Shown piece after piece: positions 1-13,108 of a DNA stretch of 64,000 nt. The position numbers were made by a program, and so were the translations under genes. Numbering within the stretch: position 1 is the stretch's first letter; the number at the start of each line of letters is the position of its first letter. This DNA comes from Halomonas korlensis (GTDB lineage Bacteria > Pseudomonadota > Gammaproteobacteria > Pseudomonadales > Halomonadaceae): assembly GCF_900116705.1 (NCBI RefSeq), contig NZ_FPBP01000004.1:186001-250000 (forward strand), read 5' to 3'. The notes below the pieces were generated by a model, which was not told the origin of the DNA, did no database searches, and saw nothing but the letters and a program-made list of their open reading frames with translations.

Positions 1-960
<960 letters not shown>

Positions 961-1034
961 TTTCACCGCCGAAGGGCGATGGCTCAGTCTCGAGAGGCAT
1001 CGCTAAAATTGCGATGTCCATCGGTGGGGCGTCG

Positions 1035-1589
1035 TCATGGCCACCAGTGGGCGAGCTCGCCGCCCAGCGGGTCGCGCTCGGGCCGCGATACCTTGGCGAT
1101 GCGCGCCACCGCCGCATCATGCTCCACGGGGTCGGCGCGGATCAGGTCGAGCTCACGCTGATCCTCGGGGTAAGCGGCCAGCAGCAGGAAGTCCTCGCTG
1201 GCCTGGACATGACAATGCCCCGTGCCCGCCGGCAATACCAGCGCATCACCGGCACGGATCTCGACGTCGTCACCCTGCTCCCCGCCCAGGCGCAGCCGCC
1301 CCCAGCCCGACAGCACGGCGAAGGCTTCGTGGGCGATGGAGTGGTAGTGGTGATAGTCGTATACGCCGCCGCGCCAGCTTGGCCGCCAGCCGTTGGCGGT
1401 GAAGAGAGGCGCGAAGCAGTCTGCCACCGCTTCACGGTCGAGCTGCGGGTCGAGCCCCCGAGAACGAAACAGCAGCGTCGCCAGGCGCGTGTTGGGAATG
1501 GCCCCATCATCGGAGAAGGTCATCCGCTCGGGCGCTACCGGGCCCCCTCCTTCATCCGCCAGCCCCAGCTTCGATAGTACCGCTTCCAT
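1035..1589 (-). CDS. cupin-domain protein, YjlB-like
   Basis: A 184-residue soluble protein with a single cupin barrel. The segment YDYHHYHSIAHEAFAVLSG is the first cupin motif with its metal-binding histidines, and LPAGTGHCH with the following residues is the second. The overall pattern (an N-terminal DDGAIPNTRL, then the cupin motifs, then LLLAAYPEDQRELDL) resembles the Bacillus YjlB family, whose substrate is unknown to me. A GGAAGG sequence four bases before the ATG at 1589 supports the start. It sits between gltD and pyrG in the same orientation, but nothing ties its job to glutamate or CTP synthesis. The metal-binding cupin fold is clear; the function is not assigned. Confidence 0.75.
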   Translation of the reverse strand: MEAVLSKLGLADEGGGPVAPERMTFSDDGAIPNTRLATLLFRSRGLDPQLDREAVADCFAPLFTANGWRPSWRGGVYDYHHYHSIAHEAFAVLSGWGRLRLGGEQGDDVEIRAGDALVLPAGTGHCHVQASEDFLLLAAYPEDQRELDLIRADPVEHDAAVARIAKVSRPERDPLGGELAHWWP

Positions 1590-1688
1590 AATGCCTTCCT
1601 CCCCAGAAAAGCCCTTTTCTCCACGAAGTCTAGAAGCACAGTGATGGGAACGCCCTGCCGCTGTGGACCGGGCGTAGAAAGATGCTAC

Positions 1689-3165
<1,477 letters not shown>

Positions 3166-3209
3166 TCACTGGGCGGTAGCGGCCTCGCTCATTCGGGCCG
3201 CCGCCTCAT

Positions 3210-6200
3210 TTATTCCGGCCGTCGCCGGGATTCGGCAAGCAGGCCGTTGAGACTGGCCGCCTTGGGCTTCACCAGCCAGAAATGGCGGATGAAGTCGCTG
3301 AAGTCGTCGAGGATCGCGCGGCCACGCGCCGAGCCGGTCTCGGCCACGAACTCCTCGACCAGCTCCCGCAGGTGGCGCCGGTAAGCCTCCATGACCTCGG
3401 TGTTGATACGGTGGATCTCCACCAGTTCATGGTTGTACTTGTCGACGAAGCTGCGGTCCTCGTCGAGCACGTAGGCGAAGCCACCGGTCATCCCCGCGCC
3501 GAAGTTGACGCCAGTCTCGCCTAGCACGCAGACCAGGCCACCAGTCATGTATTCACAGCAATGATCGCCAGCGCCTTCGATCACCGCCTCGGCCCCCGAG
3601 TTACGCACCCCGAAACGCTCACCCGCGGTGCCCGCAGCATAAAGCTTGCCGCCGGTTGCGCCGTACAGGCAGGTATTGCCGATGATCGCCGTCTCGTGGC
3701 TGGCGAACTGGCTGTTGGAAGGTGGCACGATCACCACCTTGCCGCCGTTCATGCCCTTGCCGACATAGTCGTTGGCGTCCCCCTCCAGATACAGATACAG
3801 GCCACGGGCGTTCCACACTCCGAAACTCTGGCCGGCCACGCCCGTGAAGCGCGCGGTGATCGGCGCGTCCTCGAGACCCGCCTCGCCGTAGCGCTTGGCA
3901 ATGGCGCCGGAGGCCAGTGCGGCGACGGAGCGGTCGCAGTTGGTGATCGAGAAGGAGAACTCGCCGCCCGAGCGGTTCTCGATGGCCTCCTTGATCGCCG
4001 CCAGCACTTCCTGGTTCTTGGCGCCCGGGTCATGGGGTACGTTGCGGCTGACCTGGCAGAACTGCGGCGCCTCGGCCGGCACGAAGTCGTTGGTCAGCAG
4101 GTCCGTCAGGTCGAGCTTGCGCTGGGAAGGCGTGATGCCCTCCAGCACTTCCAGCAGGTCGGTACGTCCGATCAGGTCGGTGAGCTGGCGCACGCCGAGC
4201 AGCGACATCAGCTCGCGTACTTCCTCGGCGATGAAGCGGAAGTAGTGCTTGACCATGTCGACGGTGCCCCGGAAATGCTCGTCGCGCAGGTAGTCGTTCT
4301 GGGTCGCGACACCGGTGGCACAGTTGTTGAGATGGCAGATCCGCAGGTACTTGCAGCCCAGCGCCACCATCGGCGCGGTGCCGAAGCCGAAGCTCTCGGC
4401 GCCGAGGATCGCCGCCTTGACCACGTCGAGGCCGGTCTTCAGGCCGCCGTCGGTCTGCAGGCGAATCTTGTCGCGCAGGCCATTGATGCGCAGCGCCTGG
4501 TGAACCTCGGGCAGGCCCAGCTCCCAGGGGCTGCCGGCATGCTTGATCGAGGTCAGCGGGCTCGCCGCCGTGCCGCCGTCGTAGCCCGACACCGTGATCA
4601 GGTCGGCATAGGCCTTGGCGACCCCGGTGGCGATGGTGCCGATGCCGGGCTCGGACACCAGCTTGACCGAGACCTGGGCGTCCGGATTGACCTGCTTGAG
4701 GTCGAAGATCAGCTGCGCCAGATCCTCGATGGAATAGATGTCGTGGTGCGGCGGCGGCGAGATCAGCGTCACCCCGGGCACCGCGTAGCGCAGACGCGCG
4801 ATCAGCTCATTGACCTTGCCGCCCGGCAGCTGGCCGCCTTCGCCGGGCTTGGCGCCCTGGGCGACCTTGATCTGCAGCACTTCGGCGTTGACCAGATAGG
4901 CCGGCGTGACGCCGAAGCGCCCGGAGGCGATCTGCTTGATCTTGGAGGAACGGATGGTGCCGTAACGGGCCGGGTCTTCCCCGCCCTCGCCCGAGTTGGA
5001 ACGCCCGCCGGCTTCGTTCATGGCCTGGGCCAGCGACTCGTGGGCCTCCGGCGACAGCGCGCCGAGACTCATGCCGGCACTGTCGAAGCGCGGCAGCAGA
5101 TCCTCGACCGGCTCGATCTCGTCGAGCGGCATCGCCTCGTCGGCGGCCTTGAGGCCCAACAGGTCGCGCAGCGTGGCAGGCGCACGCTCGTTGACCAGCG
5201 CGGCAAATTTCTTCCACTTGGCGTAGTCGCCTTCCTGCACCGCCTCTTGCAGCGTCTTGATAACGTCCGGGTTGTAGGCGTGATACTCGTGACCGTGGAC
5301 GTACTTGAAGAACCCGCCCTGGGTGATGCCCTTGCGCGGCGACCAGGCGTCGCGGGCCAGCAATTCCTGCTGCAACTGCAACTCGCTGAAACCGGCGCCC
5401 TGAATGCGCGAGGCCATGCCGGTAAAGCACAGGTCCATCACTTCCGAGGATAGTCCCACCGCCTCGAACAGCTGCGAGCCGCGGTAGGAGGCCAACGTCG
5501 AGATACCCATCTTGGAGAGGATCTTGAACAGCCCCTTCTGCAGGCCCTTGCGATAGTTCTCGCGAGCATCGGCGGGGTTGCCGACCAGCTCGCCGGTACG
5601 GTGCATGTCGGCCATGACCTGGTAGGCGAGCCAGGGATATACCGCCGTGGCGCCGACACCAAACAGCACCGCCATCTGGTGGGCGTCGCGGGCATAGCCG
5701 GTCTCGACCACGATGTTGGCCCGCGGGCGCAGCGCCAGCCGCCCCAGATGATGGTGTACCGCCCCGACGGCCAGCGCCGCGTGAATCGGCAGCTGGCCCT
5801 TGGGCAGTTCGGCATCGGAGAGCACCAGGATCACCTTGCCGTCATAAACGGCCTGTTCGGCCTGGCGGCAGAGTTCGAGGAGCGCCTTCTTCAGGCCCAT
5901 CTCCTCGGGGTCGTAACCCAGCGAAAAGGTGTGGCTGGCGAAAGCCGGGTCGTCCTGATGGATCAGCGCGGCGAACTTGCGCGGCGACAGGATGGGCGTG
6001 GTCAGGATGATCCGGTGGGCGTGCTCGGGGGTGGCCTTGAAGACATTGAGCTCGGCACCGATGCAGGTCTCCAGCGACATCACGATCGCCTCGCGCAGCG
6101 GATCGATAGCCGGATTGGTGACCTGGGCGAATTTCTGGCGGAAATAATCCGACAGCAGGCGATGCTTGCCGGACAACACCGCCATGGGGGTGTCGTCACC

Positions 6201-7658
6201 CATGGAGCCCACCGCCTCCTGGCCGCTCTCGGCCAGGGGACGCAGCAGCTCGTCGCGTTCCTCGAAGCTGACCTGGAACATCTTCTGCTGCACGTTGAGC
6301 TGGTCGGTGTTCATGTTCTGGAAGCTGGCAAGCTCGGTCAGCGCCGACTCCAGGTACTGGGCCTCCTGCTTCAGCCAGCGCTTGTAGGGAAAGGCCGACT
6401 TCAGACGCTCGTCGATATCGTTGGTATGCAGCACCTCACCGGTCTGGGTATCGACGGCCAGTATCTGGCCCGGGCCGACACGGCCCTTGGCCACCACATC
6501 CTCGGGCTGGTAGCCGTAGGTGCCGATTTCCGAGGCCAGCGTGATGTAGCCGTTCTTGGTGATCACCCACCGGGCCGGACGCAGGCCGTTGCGGTCGAGC
6601 ATGCAGACCGCCTGGCGACCGTCGGTCATCACCACCCCGGCCGGGCCGTCCCAGGGCTCCATGTGCATGGAGTTGTATTCGTAGAAGGCGCGCAGGTCGC
6701 CGTCCATGATCTCGACGTTTTGCCAGGCCGGCGGCACCATCATGCGCACGGCGCGGTGCAGCTCCATGCCACCGGTGAGCAGCACCTCAAGCATGTTGTC
6801 CATGCTCGAGGAGTCGGACCCGGTGGTGTTGACGATCTCGTCGAGCTCGGCGATGTCGGGCAGACGCTCGTTGACGAAATTCGCCTTGCGCGAGTTCGCC
6901 CAGCCGCGGTTGGCCTCGACGGTATTGATCTCGCCATTGTGGGCCAGCAGGCGAAACGGCTGGGCCAGCGGCCAGCGCGGCGCAGTGTTGGTCGAGAAGC
7001 GCTGATGGAAGACACAGATCGCGGTTTCCAGACGCTCGTCGCCGAGGTCCGGATAGAAGGCCGGCAGGTCCACCGGCATCATCAATCCCTTGTAGGACAC
7101 CACTTCGGAGGACAGCGAGCTGACATAGAAGTCTTCATCATCGCGCAGCGTCTGTTCGGCACGCCGCCGGGCCATGAACAGGTCGACGTCGAAGTTCGCA
7201 ACACCACCCTCGCCGGGCTCGACGAACAGCTGGCGAATGCGCGGCAGGCACTCCAGCGCCATGGGGCCACAGACGCTCGGGTCGACCGGCACCTCGCGCC
7301 AGCCATGGACCACCAACCCGCGCTGCGCCAGCTCGGTTTCCAGGGCCTCGCGCCCACGGGTCTCGCGGGCATCGTCGTCGGGTAGGAACACCACGCCCAC
7401 GGCGTAGCGCTCACCCAGCTCGACACCGAGTGCCTCGCGGGCCGCATGACGCATGAAGGCATCGGGCATCTGCAGCAGCAGCCCGCAGCCGTCGCCGGTC
7501 TTGCCGTCGGCGGCGATACCGCCGCGATGGGTCATGCAGGTCAGCGACTCGATTGCCGTCTTGAGCAGATCGTGGCTCGCCTCGCCCTGCATATGCGCGA
7601 TCAGGCCGAACCCGCAGTTGTCACGGAACTCGCCGGGATGATGGAGACCTCTGTTCAT
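3210..7658 (-). CDS. gltB: glutamate synthase (NADPH) large subunit
   Basis: The alpha subunit of NADPH-GOGAT hydrolyses glutamine and transfers ammonia to 2-oxoglutarate to give two glutamates; with GS it forms the high-affinity ammonium route. The 1482-residue protein starts with a 14-residue propeptide. Removing it exposes Cys15 of NCGFG as the N-terminal nucleophile of the class-II amidotransferase (about 15-420). A central linking domain follows, then the FMN-binding synthase barrel (about 800-1190) with the 3Fe-4S ligands Cys1102, Cys1108 and Cys1113. The last part is the right-handed beta-helix domain, rich in glycine repeats. A GAGG seven bases before the ATG supports the start. Its upstream region is 426 bases, unusually AT-rich for this window, and contains no damX gene. 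Confidence 0.97.
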   Translation of the reverse strand: MNRGLHHPGEFRDNCGFGLIAHMQGEASHDLLKTAIESLTCMTHRGGIAADGKTGDGCGLLLQMPDAFMRHAAREALGVELGERYAVGVVFLPDDDARETRGREALETELAQRGLVVHGWREVPVDPSVCGPMALECLPRIRQLFVEPGEGGVANFDVDLFMARRRAEQTLRDDEDFYVSSLSSEVVSYKGLMMPVDLPAFYPDLGDERLETAICVFHQRFSTNTAPRWPLAQPFRLLAHNGEINTVEANRGWANSRKANFVNERLPDIAELDEIVNTTGSDSSSMDNMLEVLLTGGMELHRAVRMMVPPAWQNVEIMDGDLRAFYEYNSMHMEPWDGPAGVVMTDGRQAVCMLDRNGLRPARWVITKNGYITLASEIGTYGYQPEDVVAKGRVGPGQILAVDTQTGEVLHTNDIDERLKSAFPYKRWLKQEAQYLESALTELASFQNMNTDQLNVQQKMFQVSFEERDELLRPLAESGQEAVGSMGDDTPMAVLSGKHRLLSDYFRQKFAQVTNPAIDPLREAIVMSLETCIGAELNVFKATPEHAHRIILTTPILSPRKFAALIHQDDPAFASHTFSLGYDPEEMGLKKALLELCRQAEQAVYDGKVILVLSDAELPKGQLPIHAALAVGAVHHHLGRLALRPRANIVVETGYARDAHQMAVLFGVGATAVYPWLAYQVMADMHRTGELVGNPADARENYRKGLQKGLFKILSKMGISTLASYRGSQLFEAVGLSSEVMDLCFTGMASRIQGAGFSELQLQQELLARDAWSPRKGITQGGFFKYVHGHEYHAYNPDVIKTLQEAVQEGDYAKWKKFAALVNERAPATLRDLLGLKAADEAMPLDEIEPVEDLLPRFDSAGMSLGALSPEAHESLAQAMNEAGGRSNSGEGGEDPARYGTIRSSKIKQIASGRFGVTPAYLVNAEVLQIKVAQGAKPGEGGQLPGGKVNELIARLRYAVPGVTLISPPPHHDIYSIEDLAQLIFDLKQVNPDAQVSVKLVSEPGIGTIATGVAKAYADLITVSGYDGGTAASPLTSIKHAGSPWELGLPEVHQALRINGLRDKIRLQTDGGLKTGLDVVKAAILGAESFGFGTAPMVALGCKYLRICHLNNCATGVATQNDYLRDEHFRGTVDMVKHYFRFIAEEVRELMSLLGVRQLTDLIGRTDLLEVLEGITPSQRKLDLTDLLTNDFVPAEAPQFCQVSRNVPHDPGAKNQEVLAAIKEAIENRSGGEFSFSITNCDRSVAALASGAIAKRYGEAGLEDAPITARFTGVAGQSFGVWNARGLYLYLEGDANDYVGKGMNGGKVVIVPPSNSQFASHETAIIGNTCLYGATGGKLYAAGTAGERFGVRNSGAEAVIEGAGDHCCEYMTGGLVCVLGETGVNFGAGMTGGFAYVLDEDRSFVDKYNHELVEIHRINTEVMEAYRRHLRELVEEFVAETGSARGRAILDDFSDFIRHFWLVKPKAASLNGLLAESRRRPE

Positions 7659-8034
7659 GAGCGTGCCTCGCGAAGGGGTATTTTTTTGGCAGCGGATAAG
7701 TGATATTGTTATTGGTTAATCTTTTTTTAGGCTAGTGATAAAACTCATACCGCTGCCCGACAAAAGGCCGACCAGCATAGCCAAAACCTCTCCCCTCGCG
7801 CAATAATCCGCCCTGCCCACGCCTTGAAAAACCATCGACAAATCCGCGACTTGCAATGCCATCAAAGTAAAAAAACGCGATATCTCAACGGCTTGCACTG
7901 CCCAAAAACGGTTATTCAACGACTCAAAAAAGTCTCTAGATTTTAGTCTAACACCCTCTCTCACCCCATGCCGATACTGCATGAGCCATGCAGATCCTTA
8001 CGAACACTGACCCGACGTACCCCTTTAACACGAC
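7659..8034. other. long AT-rich intergenic region upstream of gltB
   Basis: This gap between gltB and aroB has several A/T runs, in contrast to the GC-rich surroundings. On the minus strand a weak promoter (TTGCGC, 18 bases, TATGCT; 7774-7803) precedes gltB by about 115 bases. Complementary 8-base arms GGCAGCGG (7688-7695) and CCGCTGCC (7750-7757) could close a large leader structure. An open frame of 88 codons (7716-7982, minus) is not convincingly a protein. In Pseudomonas this position carries damX. I infer a regulated leader for nitrogen or amino-acid control but see no recognisable Lrp, NtrC or sigma-54 site. Confidence 0.4.
7774..7803 (-). promoter_or_regulatory. weak candidate promoter for gltB
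   Basis: TTGCGC, an 18-base spacer and TATGCT on the minus strand, within the AT-rich region before gltB. The match to the sigma-70 consensus is modest. Confidence 0.25.
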
Positions 8035-8057
8035 GACGCCCGCACGGGGCGGGCGTC
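8035..8057 (-). terminator. hairpin after aroB, probable end of the pil-aro operon
   Basis: GACGCCCGC and GCGGGCGTC form a perfect 9-bp stem with a 5-base loop, 28 bases past the aroB stop. The bases that follow on the minus strand (GTCGTGTT) are only moderately U-rich, so this may be an inefficient or processed 3' end. Confidence 0.5.
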
Positions 8058-8084
8058 AATGGGCAAGAAGGCGCGGGCAAGTTA

Positions 8085-9191
8085 TCAGCGGCGAGGAAAG
8101 TCCTCGATCAGGGCGGTCAGCGTCTCGAGTGGCGTCTCATCGTAGATGCAGGCATCGCCGAGCGAGCGCAGCAGGATCAACCGCAGCCGATGATCGAGAT
8201 TCTTCTTGTCGCGGCGCATATGATCCAGAAAGGCCTTGCTACCCATGCCGCTCGGCGCCTGCCGCGGCAGGCCGGCGGCCTCGAGAATCGCCTCGACCCG
8301 GGCCACGTCGGCGCCACTGAGCCAGCCCAGACGCGCCGAGAGCGCTGCCGCCATCAGCATGCCGGTCGCTACCGCCTCGCCATGCAGCCAGCTGCCATAG
8401 CCCTGGTGCGCCTCGATGGCATGGCCAAAGGTATGCCCCAGGTTGAGCAGTGCCCGCACGCCCTGCTCGGTCTCGTCCTCGGCGACGATGGCGGACTTGA
8501 TCGCACAGCTGCGCTCGATGGCCTGGGTCAGCGCGGGGACATCCAGACCGCGCAGTGCCGGCATGGCCTCTTCCAGCCAGCCCAGGAAGTCGGCGTCGCG
8601 GATCAGGCCGTACTTGATGACCTCGGCAAGCCCGGCAGACAGCTCGCCGGGCGGCAGCGTCGCCAGGGTGTCGGTGTCGACCAGCACGGCACGCGGCTGC
8701 CAGAAGGCGCCCAGCATGTTCTTGCCGCGTGGGTGATTGACGCCGGTCTTGCCACCGACGGAGGAGTCCACCTGAGCAAGCAGGGTCGTCGGCACCTGCA
8801 CGAAGGCCACGCCACGCTGGTAGCAGGCGGCGGCAAAGCCGGTCATGTCACCGATCACGCCACCGCCGAGGGCGATCAGGGTACAGCGACGGTTGAAACC
8901 GGCCTCGAGCAGCGCGTCCCAGATGCGCTCGACATGCGCCAGGTTCTTGGTCGCCTCGCCGTCGGGCAGCACGACCTCGCGAACCTCCAGATCATCCGCC
9001 AGCCCGGCCTTGAGGCGCTCGAGGTAGAGCGGTGCGACGACCGAGTTGGTGACGATCATCACCTGCTTCCCGGCCAGGTGTGGCGCGATCCAGCGCGGGT
9101 CGCCCAGCAGCCCGGGGCCGATATGAATGGGGTAACTGCGATCGCCCAGTGCCACCTCGAGGGTGCACTGGGCCTGCGGGGTTGCGGTCAT
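8085..9191 (-). CDS. aroB: 3-dehydroquinate synthase
   Basis: Converts DAHP to 3-dehydroquinate, the second step of the shikimate pathway, using NAD and a divalent metal. The 368 residues include [13 protein letters not shown] (NAD-binding turn) and the metal-site region [11 protein letters not shown] with downstream HGEAV. I place the start at the ATG at 9191, because AAGG lies seven bases upstream of it. An in-frame ATG at 9206 lacks a ribosome site and would overlap aroK by 13 bases. It is the last gene of the pil-aro operon, directly after aroK. The first enzyme of the pathway, aroG, is elsewhere in this window (37872-38951). Confidence 0.96.
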   Translation of the reverse strand: MTATPQAQCTLEVALGDRSYPIHIGPGLLGDPRWIAPHLAGKQVMIVTNSVVAPLYLERLKAGLADDLEVREVVLPDGEATKNLAHVERIWDALLEAGFNRRCTLIALGGGVIGDMTGFAAACYQRGVAFVQVPTTLLAQVDSSVGGKTGVNHPRGKNMLGAFWQPRAVLVDTDTLATLPPGELSAGLAEVIKYGLIRDADFLGWLEEAMPALRGLDVPALTQAIERSCAIKSAIVAEDETEQGVRALLNLGHTFGHAIEAHQGYGSWLHGEAVATGMLMAAALSARLGWLSGADVARVEAILEAAGLPRQAPSGMGSKAFLDHMRRDKKNLDHRLRLILLRSLGDACIYDETPLETLTALIEDFPRR

Positions 9192-9193
9192 GG

Positions 9194-9736
9194 TCAGGCC
9201 TTGCATTGTAGGGGATCCACCAGACGGGTGACGCGCCGAACGATATCGTTGACCACCGAGCGGGGGCCGCGACGATCGGTGCGCACGACGATATCGGCGG
9301 TCGACCGGTAGAGGGGGTCGCGCAGGGCGAACATCTCGCGCAGCACCGCCTCGCGGTCGGGCCGCTGAAGCAGCGGCCGGTTGCGGTCCTTGGCGGTGCG
9401 CCGCAGCTGTTGCTCGACGGTGGTGAAGAGATAGATGACGGTGCCGCGCTCGCTCAGGCAGCGGCGGTTGGCCTTGCGCAGCACCGCGCCGCCCCCGGTG
9501 GCGATGACCACCCCCTGCAGGCGGGTCAGTTCGTCGATCATCTGCGCCTCGCGATCGCGAAACCCCGCCTCGCCTTCAACGTCGAAGATCCATGGAATGT
9601 CGGCACCGCAGCGTGACTGGATCTCGTGATCGCTGTCGTGGAAATCACGTGACAGTTCGGCCGCCAACAGGCGGCCGATGGTGCTCTTTCCGGCTCCCAT
9701 GGGGCCGATCAATATCAGGTTGGGTAGATCCTGCAT
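9194..9736 (-). CDS. aroK: shikimate kinase
   Basis: Phosphorylates shikimate with ATP, the fifth shikimate-pathway step, in the cytoplasm. The 180-residue protein has the Walker A loop GPMGAGKST at residues 11-19. The shikimate-binding Asp and Arg lie in the SDHEI and FRDRE regions, GGGAVLR is the glycine-rich substrate-binding turn, and an adenine-binding Arg-rich lid follows around KDRNRPLL. Its ATG shares one base with the pilQ stop (TGATG), so translation is probably coupled. The pilQ-aroK-aroB linkage is common in gammaproteobacteria. Confidence 0.96.
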   Translation of the reverse strand: MQDLPNLILIGPMGAGKSTIGRLLAAELSRDFHDSDHEIQSRCGADIPWIFDVEGEAGFRDREAQMIDELTRLQGVVIATGGGAVLRKANRRCLSERGTVIYLFTTVEQQLRRTAKDRNRPLLQRPDREAVLREMFALRDPLYRSTADIVVRTDRRGPRSVVNDIVRRVTRLVDPLQCKA

Positions 9737-11907
9737 CAGCGAATGGCCATACCGTCGTCGAGGATTCGAGGCGTAATGAATACCAGCAACTCTACCTTAT
9801 CGTTGGTGTTCTCGGTATAGCGGAAGAGGTTGCCCAGCACCGGCAGGTCGCCCAGGAAGGGTGTCTTGAACAGGCTGCGTACCTCCTCGGTGGTGAGGAT
9901 GCCCCCCAGCACCACGGTTTCGCCGTTGTCCACCAGCACCTGGGTCTCGATCTCGTTGGTGTCAATCGAGGGGACACCGTTGAAGAGCTCACCGACGGTA
10001 TCGTTGTTGATGACCAAGTCCATGATGATGCGGTTGTCGGGGGTGATCTGCGGCGTCACTTCCAGTGACAGCACGGCCTCCTTGAACTCGACATTGGTCG
10101 CCCCGCTGGAGGCGGCTTCCTGATAGGGAATTTCCGTGCCCTGCTTGATGACGGCGGTGCGCTGGTTGGCGGTGATCACCCGTGGCTGCGAGATGGTCTG
10201 GCTCTTGCCCTCGCTTTCCAGGGCGCGTAATTCGAGGTCGAGCAGGATATCGCCGGAAAGGTAGCCAAAACTAAACGCTGTGATGGGGTTGGCACTCCCA
10301 AGGTCAACAGTAAGCCCCCCCCTGCTAAAGAGGTCGGGCACTTCACTTTCGCTTCTCGTGTTCCCATTGCCATCTTCGATGATAGTGGTTCCCACTTGTT
10401 CTTGAACCCCTTCAGAGTACCGTCTACCGTCATCACCTACAAAAGGCGTGCCAGTAGATGACCCACGTGTATTGAAACGCCCTCTACTGGTCGATGAAGC
10501 CCCCCAGTTCACCCCCAACTCCCGGGTCACGCTGTCGCGGGCGATGACGATACGCGCTTCGATCTGAACCTGACGGACGGCGATATCCAGACGATCCAGG
10601 GTGGCGATGATCTCGTCGATCTGCTCGGCGGTGTCCTGGATCAGCAGGGTGTTGGTGCGCTGATCCACCGCTACCCGCCCGCGCTCGGAAAGCAGTCCGA
10701 AGCCCTCGCCACCCCGCAGCAGCTGAGCGAGCGCCTCCGCCTTGGCGTACTTGACCTGAACATATTCAGAAGTGAGCGGTGCCAGGTCTTCCATCTGGTC
10801 ACGTGACTCAATCTCCTGCCGCTCACGACTGGCCAGCTCGCTGGCCGGGGCCACCACGATGACATTGCCCTCCTGGCGGCTCGCCAGGCCATGGCTCTTG
10901 AGCACCAGGTCCAGCGCCTGGTCCCACGGAACGTCCTCGAGATTCAGCGTCACGCGGCCGGTGACGCTGTCGCTGGCCACCAGGTTGAGGCCGGTGAAGT
11001 CGGCAATGATCGCCAGCACCGAGCGCACCTCGATGTCCTGAAAATTGAGCGTGATGCGCTCGCCGGTGTACGAAAACTGCTCACGAACCCTGTCTTCGCG
11101 GGCCTGCTGGGTGACCGGCTGCGCCTCGATGGTCAACTGGCGTCCGCTCTGGGTCGACACCAGCGCATATTCACCACTGCCTTCGATGTCCAGCGTCACG
11201 CCGTCACGCCCGACCCGCGGTGTAATGCGCCGCAGCGGAGTCCCGAAATCGCTGACGTCATAGACCTGATTCAGCGATGCCGGCAGCTCGACATCGCGCA
11301 GCTCGGCAATGATGCGATTGCCGCCACTCTCGCGAACTCGCGCATCGACGCCGGCACGGTCGAAGGTGACCACCAGGCGCCCGGCGCCCGCGTCGCCGCG
11401 GCGAAAGTCGATATCGGCCACGCTCGGGCCACTGGCGGCGACCGATGACGCACGCGTCTCGTTCGACACGCTGGCCGAGGCGTCCTGCGGGCGAGAGGCA
11501 GCCACCTGCTGACCGGTGGCATTGCCGGCGGCCCCGCCGATAACTAGCTTCAGCTGGTCCCCCTGCTGGCGGGTGTTGTAAGGCAGCGGGCCCTCCAGCG
11601 CGAAGACCAGCCGCGTCCGGGAACCGGCTTCCAGCGCCGTCACGTCTTCGACGCCGCCGATACCCAACTCGAAGCGCCGCTGCCCCAGCCGGCTGGTGGT
11701 ATCAACCAGATCGATGGCCAGCCGCGCCGGGTCATCGAGACGGTAGCCCCTGACCTCGGGGATCGGGCCGCTGAAGTCGAGATCGACCTCGACGCCCCCG
11801 CCGCTGCCCTGGCGAAATTCCAGGCTGTCCAGGGTGCTCGCCGCCAAGGCGGACGAGGACATCGCCAGCATCGCCAGTGTCGCGAGACCGCGCATCATTG
11901 CTGTCAT
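9736..11907 (-). CDS. pilQ: type IV pilus secretin
   Basis: PilQ forms the outer-membrane pore through which the type IV pilus passes. Started at 11907 (AAGGGA ribosome site before MTAMMRGL) it has 723 residues and a signal peptide ending near Ala22-Ala23. Two AMIN domains that bind peptidoglycan follow (about 24-140 and 165-270), then an STN-type N0 domain (about 300-360), an N1 domain and the secretin barrel with its QPRVITANQ and VLGG motifs. A longer in-frame start at 11970 would overlap pilP and lacks a clean signal peptide. Residues about 466-551 are encoded by an AT-richer segment with codons such as AGA, AGG and TTT, and include a run of eight G. Confidence 0.96.
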   Translation of the reverse strand: MTAMMRGLATLAMLAMSSSALAASTLDSLEFRQGSGGGVEVDLDFSGPIPEVRGYRLDDPARLAIDLVDTTSRLGQRRFELGIGGVEDVTALEAGSRTRLVFALEGPLPYNTRQQGDQLKLVIGGAAGNATGQQVAASRPQDASASVSNETRASSVAASGPSVADIDFRRGDAGAGRLVVTFDRAGVDARVRESGGNRIIAELRDVELPASLNQVYDVSDFGTPLRRITPRVGRDGVTLDIEGSGEYALVSTQSGRQLTIEAQPVTQQAREDRVREQFSYTGERITLNFQDIEVRSVLAIIADFTGLNLVASDSVTGRVTLNLEDVPWDQALDLVLKSHGLASRQEGNVIVVAPASELASRERQEIESRDQMEDLAPLTSEYVQVKYAKAEALAQLLRGGEGFGLLSERGRVAVDQRTNTLLIQDTAEQIDEIIATLDRLDIAVRQVQIEARIVIARDSVTRELGVNWGASSTSRGRFNTRGSSTGTPFVGDDGRRYSEGVQEQVGTTIIEDGNGNTRSESEVPDLFSRGGLTVDLGSANPITAFSFGYLSGDILLDLELRALESEGKSQTISQPRVITANQRTAVIKQGTEIPYQEAASSGATNVEFKEAVLSLEVTPQITPDNRIIMDLVINNDTVGELFNGVPSIDTNEIETQVLVDNGETVVLGGILTTEEVRSLFKTPFLGDLPVLGNLFRYTENTNDKVELLVFITPRILDDGMAIR
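10315..10322 (-). repeat. G8 homopolymer inside pilQ
   Basis: Eight consecutive C on the plus strand (G on the coding strand) in the sequence AGC AGG GGG GGG CTT. A gain or loss of one base would frame-shift PilQ before most of the secretin barrel. It is the longest G/C run I noticed in a coding region of this window; 7-base G runs occur in argS and ubiE. Confidence 0.7.
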
Positions 11908-11966
11908 GGTTCCCTTCCCCCGCTGCCGCGTCGCCCGCCTTCTGCCAGGCGACGACAGGCTGATTG

Positions 11967-12488
11967 TCATTCTTCCAGCTTCAAGATGTGGTTGCGCTCG
12001 ACCCAGACATTCCGGTCCAGCACGGTTTCGACCAGTCCCACGGAGGCCTCGGTGATCGTCACGATCCGGCCATTGTCCTGCCCCATGTAGTGGCCGATGG
12101 TCAGCCGATGCACCTGACCGTTCGGTGCCCGCACAAGCGCCGATGGGCGCCCTTTGACCGTCAGCGTCCCGACCAGCTCGAGCTCGCTGAGCGCATAGGC
12201 CTCCAGCGCGTCCTTGGGTCGGTTGGGGTCGGGCGCCAGTTCACCTTCACGTGGCGTCGGCCCTGCGTCCTGACGCGAACGGTCAAGAAACGGGCTTCGT
12301 TGGTCGGCCGGGGAATAGGCGATGGTCTCGTAGTCGGGAAGCTCCGGCAGCGCCACCTTCGGCACCTCGCCGGGATCGTTGCGGATTGCTGCCAGTTCGC
12401 GGTCGAGGTTGGCGAGCTGAGGGTCGCTACAGCCGGCCAGCAGGCCAAGCACGCCGGCGATCAGCCACCGCTTGCCCGTCGTGCTCAT
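11967..12488 (-). CDS. pilP: type IV pilus assembly lipoprotein
   Basis: PilP is the lipoprotein that links the inner-membrane PilNO complex to the PilQ secretin. The 173-residue sequence begins with a lipoprotein signal peptide ending LLAG-Cys20, so Cys20 should be acylated. A flexible acidic stretch (about 30-90) precedes the C-terminal beta domain (ELELVGTL to NHILKLEE) that contacts PilQ. Its ATG overlaps the pilO stop by four bases. There is a 59-base gap to the preferred pilQ start. Confidence 0.95.
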   Translation of the reverse strand: MSTTGKRWLIAGVLGLLAGCSDPQLANLDRELAAIRNDPGEVPKVALPELPDYETIAYSPADQRSPFLDRSRQDAGPTPREGELAPDPNRPKDALEAYALSELELVGTLTVKGRPSALVRAPNGQVHRLTIGHYMGQDNGRIVTITEASVGLVETVLDRNVWVERNHILKLEE

Positions 12489-13108
12489 GGCGAGCCCTCC
12501 GCACTGGGCCGGTAGCTGTAGGTCCGCGCCAGCATCGACAGCCGCAGCTGCTGGCCGTCGCCGTCCTGCGGCTCGAGGGCAAAGTCATGCTGGGTGACGA
12601 TACGCGACAACCCCGCCACACCCGCCAGGAAGGCCGCCACCCGGTGGTAGTCGCCCTGGACCTGTATGTCGAAGGGTTGCTCGATGTAGTAGTCCTGCGC
12701 CACCGGGCTGCGCAGGCGGATGAAGTCGATCGTGAGCTGATGCTCGATCGCGGTCTCGCTGATATTGTCGATCAGCGAGGGCACCTCGGCACCGGTCGGC
12801 AGCATTTCGCGAAGCGTTGCCATGCGCGATTCGAGACTCTCCATCTCCTCGCGCATCACCGGCAGATTGGCGGCCTGTGCCGCCTTGCTGCGATACGCTT
12901 TTCGCAGCTCGTGCTCCTCGGCGCGCGCCTGCTCGAGTTGCTCGGCCCGAGGAGCGGCCAGGTACCAGTACATGCCGAAGAAGATCAGGCCCAGCGTCAA
13001 CGCGCAGCAGATGGCCTGCAACGACCACGGCCAGCTGCCGGACTCCTTGATATCGAGTTCGCGCCAATCGAGCTCGCGAAGCCTGCGCATTTCTCCCTTG
13101 AGGCTCAT
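12485..13108 (-). CDS. pilO: type IV pilus inner-membrane alignment protein
   Basis: PilO pairs with PilN in the inner membrane and periplasm to align the pilus machine with the secretin. The 207 residues show a short cytoplasmic tail, one membrane span around residues 29-51 (LQAICCALTLGLIFFGMYWY region), a coiled coil of about 55-95 rich in Glu, Ala and Arg, and a C-terminal ferredoxin-like domain. It overlaps pilN and pilP by four bases each, which implies translational coupling. Confidence 0.94.
   Translation of the reverse strand: MSLKGEMRRLRELDWRELDIKESGSWPWSLQAICCALTLGLIFFGMYWYLAAPRAEQLEQARAEEHELRKAYRSKAAQAANLPVMREEMESLESRMATLREMLPTGAEVPSLIDNISETAIEHQLTIDFIRLRSPVAQDYYIEQPFDIQVQGDYHRVAAFLAGVAGLSRIVTQHDFALEPQDGDGQQLRLSMLARTYSYRPSAEGSP

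Noticed and set aside
3561..5453. 630-codon open frame opposite gltB
   Set aside because: Mirror of a strongly coding gene in a GC-rich genome; the Ala/Arg/Leu/His/Asp-rich translation has no family pattern.
7716..7982. 88-codon frame in the gap before gltB
   Set aside because: Lies in an AT-rich regulatory region, has no ribosome site and no family resemblance; not enough to call a gene.
8085..9206. Longer aroB start at 9206
   Set aside because: No ribosome site and a 13-base overlap with aroK; the ATG at 9191 has AAGG at the right distance.
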